Below the pieces are notes generated by a model, which was not told where the DNA came from, did no database searches, and saw only the letters and a list, made by a program, of their open reading frames with translations. This document shows, piece by piece, positions 62,174-64,000 of a DNA stretch of 64,000 nucleotides. Both the position numbers and the translations under genes were made by a program. The stretch comes from Phytohabitans maris (GTDB lineage: Bacteria; Actinomycetota; Actinomycetes; Mycobacteriales; Micromonosporaceae). Where the stretch lies: contig NZ_JAVHUY010000029.1 in NCBI RefSeq assembly GCF_031085175.1, positions 62,001 through 126,000 on the forward strand, in the 5' to 3' direction. Position 1 is the stretch's first letter; every line of letters starts with the position of its first letter.

Positions 62174-63056
62174 GCGCGGCGGTGTCGCGGAGGCGGGCGG
62201 CGTCCTGGCTGGGTGGGGCGCCGAACTGGCGGCGGTACTCGCGACTGAACTGGGACGGGCTGTCGTAGCCGACCCGGTGGCCGACCCGGGCGATGTCGCT
62301 GGGGTGGGTGGCCAGCAGCAGCCGGGCCTCCTGGAGGCGGATCTGCTTCTGGAACTGGATGGGGCTCATCGCGGTGACCGCCTGGAAGTTGCGGTAGAAC
62401 GCGGAGACGCTCATGCCGGAGAGCTGCGCCACGTCCTCGACCCGGAACGGCTGCCGGTAGTTGTCGCGGATCCAGCGGACCGCGCGGGCGATGTGGGTGA
62501 GGCTGCTGTCGGCGAGGCCGAGCTGGCGGACGATGCCGCCCTGCGGGCCGGTGATCACCCGCCACAGGATCTCGCGGATGACCAGCGGCGCGAGGACGGT
62601 ACGGTCGCGCGGCTGGTCGAGCAGGCGGAGCAGCCGTACGGCCGCGTCGATCATCTCGGCCGGCGCGTCGCTCACCGCGATGCCGGGGAGCGTCGCGGCG
62701 CCGGGGCGGGGCAGGTCGCCGGGGCCGGCGCGGAGCAGCAGCTCGGAGATCGTCTCCGGCTGGAGGGTGAGCCCGATGCCGAGCGCCGGCCGCTCCGGGC
62801 TGGCGTCGACGAAGTGGCCGGTGACCGGCAGGTCGAGCGAGGCGACGAGGTACTGCCCGCTCCGGTACTCGTAGACGCGGTCGCCGAGGGCGAGGCGCTT
62901 GGTGCCCTGGGCGATCAGCGCCAGCACCGTCCCGGACATCGACGCGTCGGGCGGCGCCGGCCGGTCCACCCGGGAGATGTGCAGCCCCTCGACCGGGGTG
63001 GTCCAGTCGGGTCGCGCGTGGCGGAGCACCAGGGAGCGGAACTCGTCGAGGCTCAT
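62160..63056 (-). CDS. AraC-family transcriptional regulator
   Basis: A 298-residue regulator with an AraC_N (PF06719-like) sensor (HISRVDRPAPPDAS, LALIAQGTKRLALGDRVYEY, SLDLPVTGHF) and a C-terminal pair of helix-turn-helices (AVRWIRDNYRQPFRVEDVAQ, SVSAFYRNFQAVTAMSPIQFQ, IARVGHRVGYDSPSQFSREYRRQFG). This subgroup usually activates a neighbouring oxidoreductase gene; the divergent SDR gene is the obvious target. ATG 63056 starts the conserved N-terminal segment MSLDEFRSLVLRH. Confidence 0.9.
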   Translation of the reverse strand: MSLDEFRSLVLRHARPDWTTPVEGLHISRVDRPAPPDASMSGTVLALIAQGTKRLALGDRVYEYRSGQYLVASLDLPVTGHFVDASPERPALGIGLTLQPETISELLLRAGPGDLPRPGAATLPGIAVSDAPAEMIDAAVRLLRLLDQPRDRTVLAPLVIREILWRVITGPQGGIVRQLGLADSSLTHIARAVRWIRDNYRQPFRVEDVAQLSGMSVSAFYRNFQAVTAMSPIQFQKQIRLQEARLLLATHPSDIARVGHRVGYDSPSQFSREYRRQFGAPPSQDAARLRDTAALTLP

Positions 63057-63258
63057 CCTCCGACTACACCACACCCGTTGCCGCCGGGTCCCGCCCGGAG
63101 CAGGATCGTGCAAGAGATGAGGAGCATCGCGCACGGCGGGTGAGCCCGGCCCGCGGCGTGGCCCGGAGGCCGGCGAACCGGCCCGGCGGCGCGGGATCCG
63201 TAATACGTTCGAGCCCGGTGCCCGGGGAGGTCGTCGAACCCCTGGTTGGAGGCCAGCG

Positions 63259-64000
63259 TTGGCACGGATCCTGATCACCGGCGCGGGCAGCGGCCTCGGT
63301 CGCGGCGCCGCGCTCGGCCTGGCCCGCGCCGGCCACGACGTCGTCGCCGGCGCCGAGGTGTGGTCGCAGGTACGCGACCTGCGCGCCGAGGCGTGGCGGC
63401 GGCACGCCCGCCTCGACGCCGTCAAGCTCGACGTGACCGAGGAGCTCGACCGGGCCCACGTGGCCGGCCGCGAGGTCGACATCCTGGTGCTCAACGCCGG
63501 CGTACAGGAGGCCGGGGCGCTGGTGGAGATCCCGATGGCGCGGATCCGCCGCTCGTTCGAGGTGAACGTCTTCGGGCACCTGGAGCTCGTCCGCGCCGTC
63601 GCCCCGGGCATGCTCGACCGCGGCGGCGGCAAGGTCGTGTGGGTCTCCTCCGTGGCCGGCATCCGGACCCGCCCGTGGCTCGGCGCGTACGCCGCGACCA
63701 AGCACGCCATCGAGGCCATCGCGTGGGCGCTCCGCGGTGAGCTCGGCCCGCGCGGCGTCCGGGTGGCGACGATCAACCCCGGCCCGTACCACACCGGCTT
63801 CAACGACACCGGCGTCGAGGCGATGGGGCAGTGGTGGCGGCCGGAGGGCGCGCTGCTTCCGCGCCCCGACTTCAGCGAGTACCTGGACGACCAGTACGAC
63901 CCGCAGGACATGATCGACGAGATGGTGCGGGTCATCCCCTCCGACGACCACCCGTACCGGGTCGTCCACCCCGACGCGAGCCAGCGGCAGGCCAAGGAGT
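63259..64000 (+). CDS. Short-chain dehydrogenase/reductase, cut by window end
   Basis: The first 247 codons of a classical SDR. The nucleotide motif TGAGSGLGR, NNAG equivalent LVLNAGVQ, catalytic Ser in VSSVAG, and the YxxxK pair in GAYAATKHA are all present. It probably reduces or oxidises a small alcohol or carbonyl using NAD(P). The start is TTG 63259 with TGGAGG before it; no better start is in frame. It is divergent from the AraC gene, its likely activator. The end lies beyond the window. Confidence 0.88.
   Translation, partial: MARILITGAGSGLGRGAALGLARAGHDVVAGAEVWSQVRDLRAEAWRRHARLDAVKLDVTEELDRAHVAGREVDILVLNAGVQEAGALVEIPMARIRRSFEVNVFGHLELVRAVAPGMLDRGGGKVVWVSSVAGIRTRPWLGAYAATKHAIEAIAWALRGELGPRGVRVATINPGPYHTGFNDTGVEAMGQWWRPEGALLPRPDFSEYLDDQYDPQDMIDEMVRVIPSDDHPYRVVHPDASQRQAKE

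Overview
The window is very GC-rich, with GTG and TTG starts, ATGA/GTGA stop-start overlaps, mycothiol-era DinB-fold enzymes, many ECF/ArsR/LuxR regulators and secreted glycanases built as signal peptide, family-2 cellulose-binding module, Pro/Thr linker and catalytic domain. This points to a filamentous, plant-litter-degrading actinobacterium, most likely Micromonosporaceae. That placement is inferred from gene style, not from a marker gene. I see no rRNA, tRNA, CRISPR array or intact insertion sequence.

Layout. 1-3.7 kb: a zinc-peptidase-like protein, an ArsR regulator, an amidohydrolase and a SUKH (SMI1/KNR4) protein. 4.0-5.1 kb: a secreted GH43 enzyme. 5.4-15.3 kb: a nine-gene minus-strand sugar operon (FGGY kinase, DUF2291 protein, RbsA/RbsC/RbsB-type transporter, sugar isomerase, split transketolase, SorC-type regulator) with a divergent secreted DUF1593 protein (15.6-17.2 kb). 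The gene set matches the transketolase route for the branched pentose D-apiose. 17.4-26.2 kb: a secreted alpha/beta hydrolase, a hemerythrin / Fe-S-type regulator / YwiC / nitronate monooxygenase group, a HAF-repeat protein and small-enzyme genes. 26.3-29.4 kb: GH62 and GH30 enzymes with CBM2. 29.9-37 kb: an MFS transporter, then a scarred region (truncated TPR gene, frameshifted LacI gene with an integrase-like N-terminus, LacI fragment, solute-binding-protein fragment and beta-helix lyase joined together). 37.1-41.3 kb: an ECF sigma/anti-sigma/ABC exporter operon. 41.4-49 kb: Hsp20 with its regulator, a CBS protein, a second sigma/anti-sigma pair facing a lipoprotein-cytochrome b pair, and an alcohol dehydrogenase. 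49.4-55.3 kb: TetR, flavin oxidase, a PHP-type protein and PL9 pectate lyase with CBM2. 55.3-58.9 kb: an ArsR/SRPBCC pair, decayed repeats, a broken DUF4184 gene, GH12 cellulase with CBM2 and a G19/C26 homopolymer. 59-64 kb: a TrmB/LuxR, secreted protein and BTAD regulator operon, then DUF4232, AraC and SDR genes.

How it works together. Secreted GH43, GH62, GH30, GH12 and PL9 enzymes attack arabinan/arabinoxylan, glucuronoxylan, cellulose and pectin. The ABC transporter and the operon behind it would import and break down one released sugar. A LacI-type operator (consensus near TGTTAGCGYTMACA) precedes both arabinofuranosidase-like genes. A separate yGAAT-N4-ATTCr palindrome marks three places at the sugar operon. 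Several other divergent pairs carry clear palindromic operators, which I located base by base.

The most novel points are the link between DUF1593 and the apiose-type operon, the integrase-N-terminus/LacI chimera, the deletion scar at about 34.4 kb, and a structured repeat present at 33.7 and 53.2 kb.
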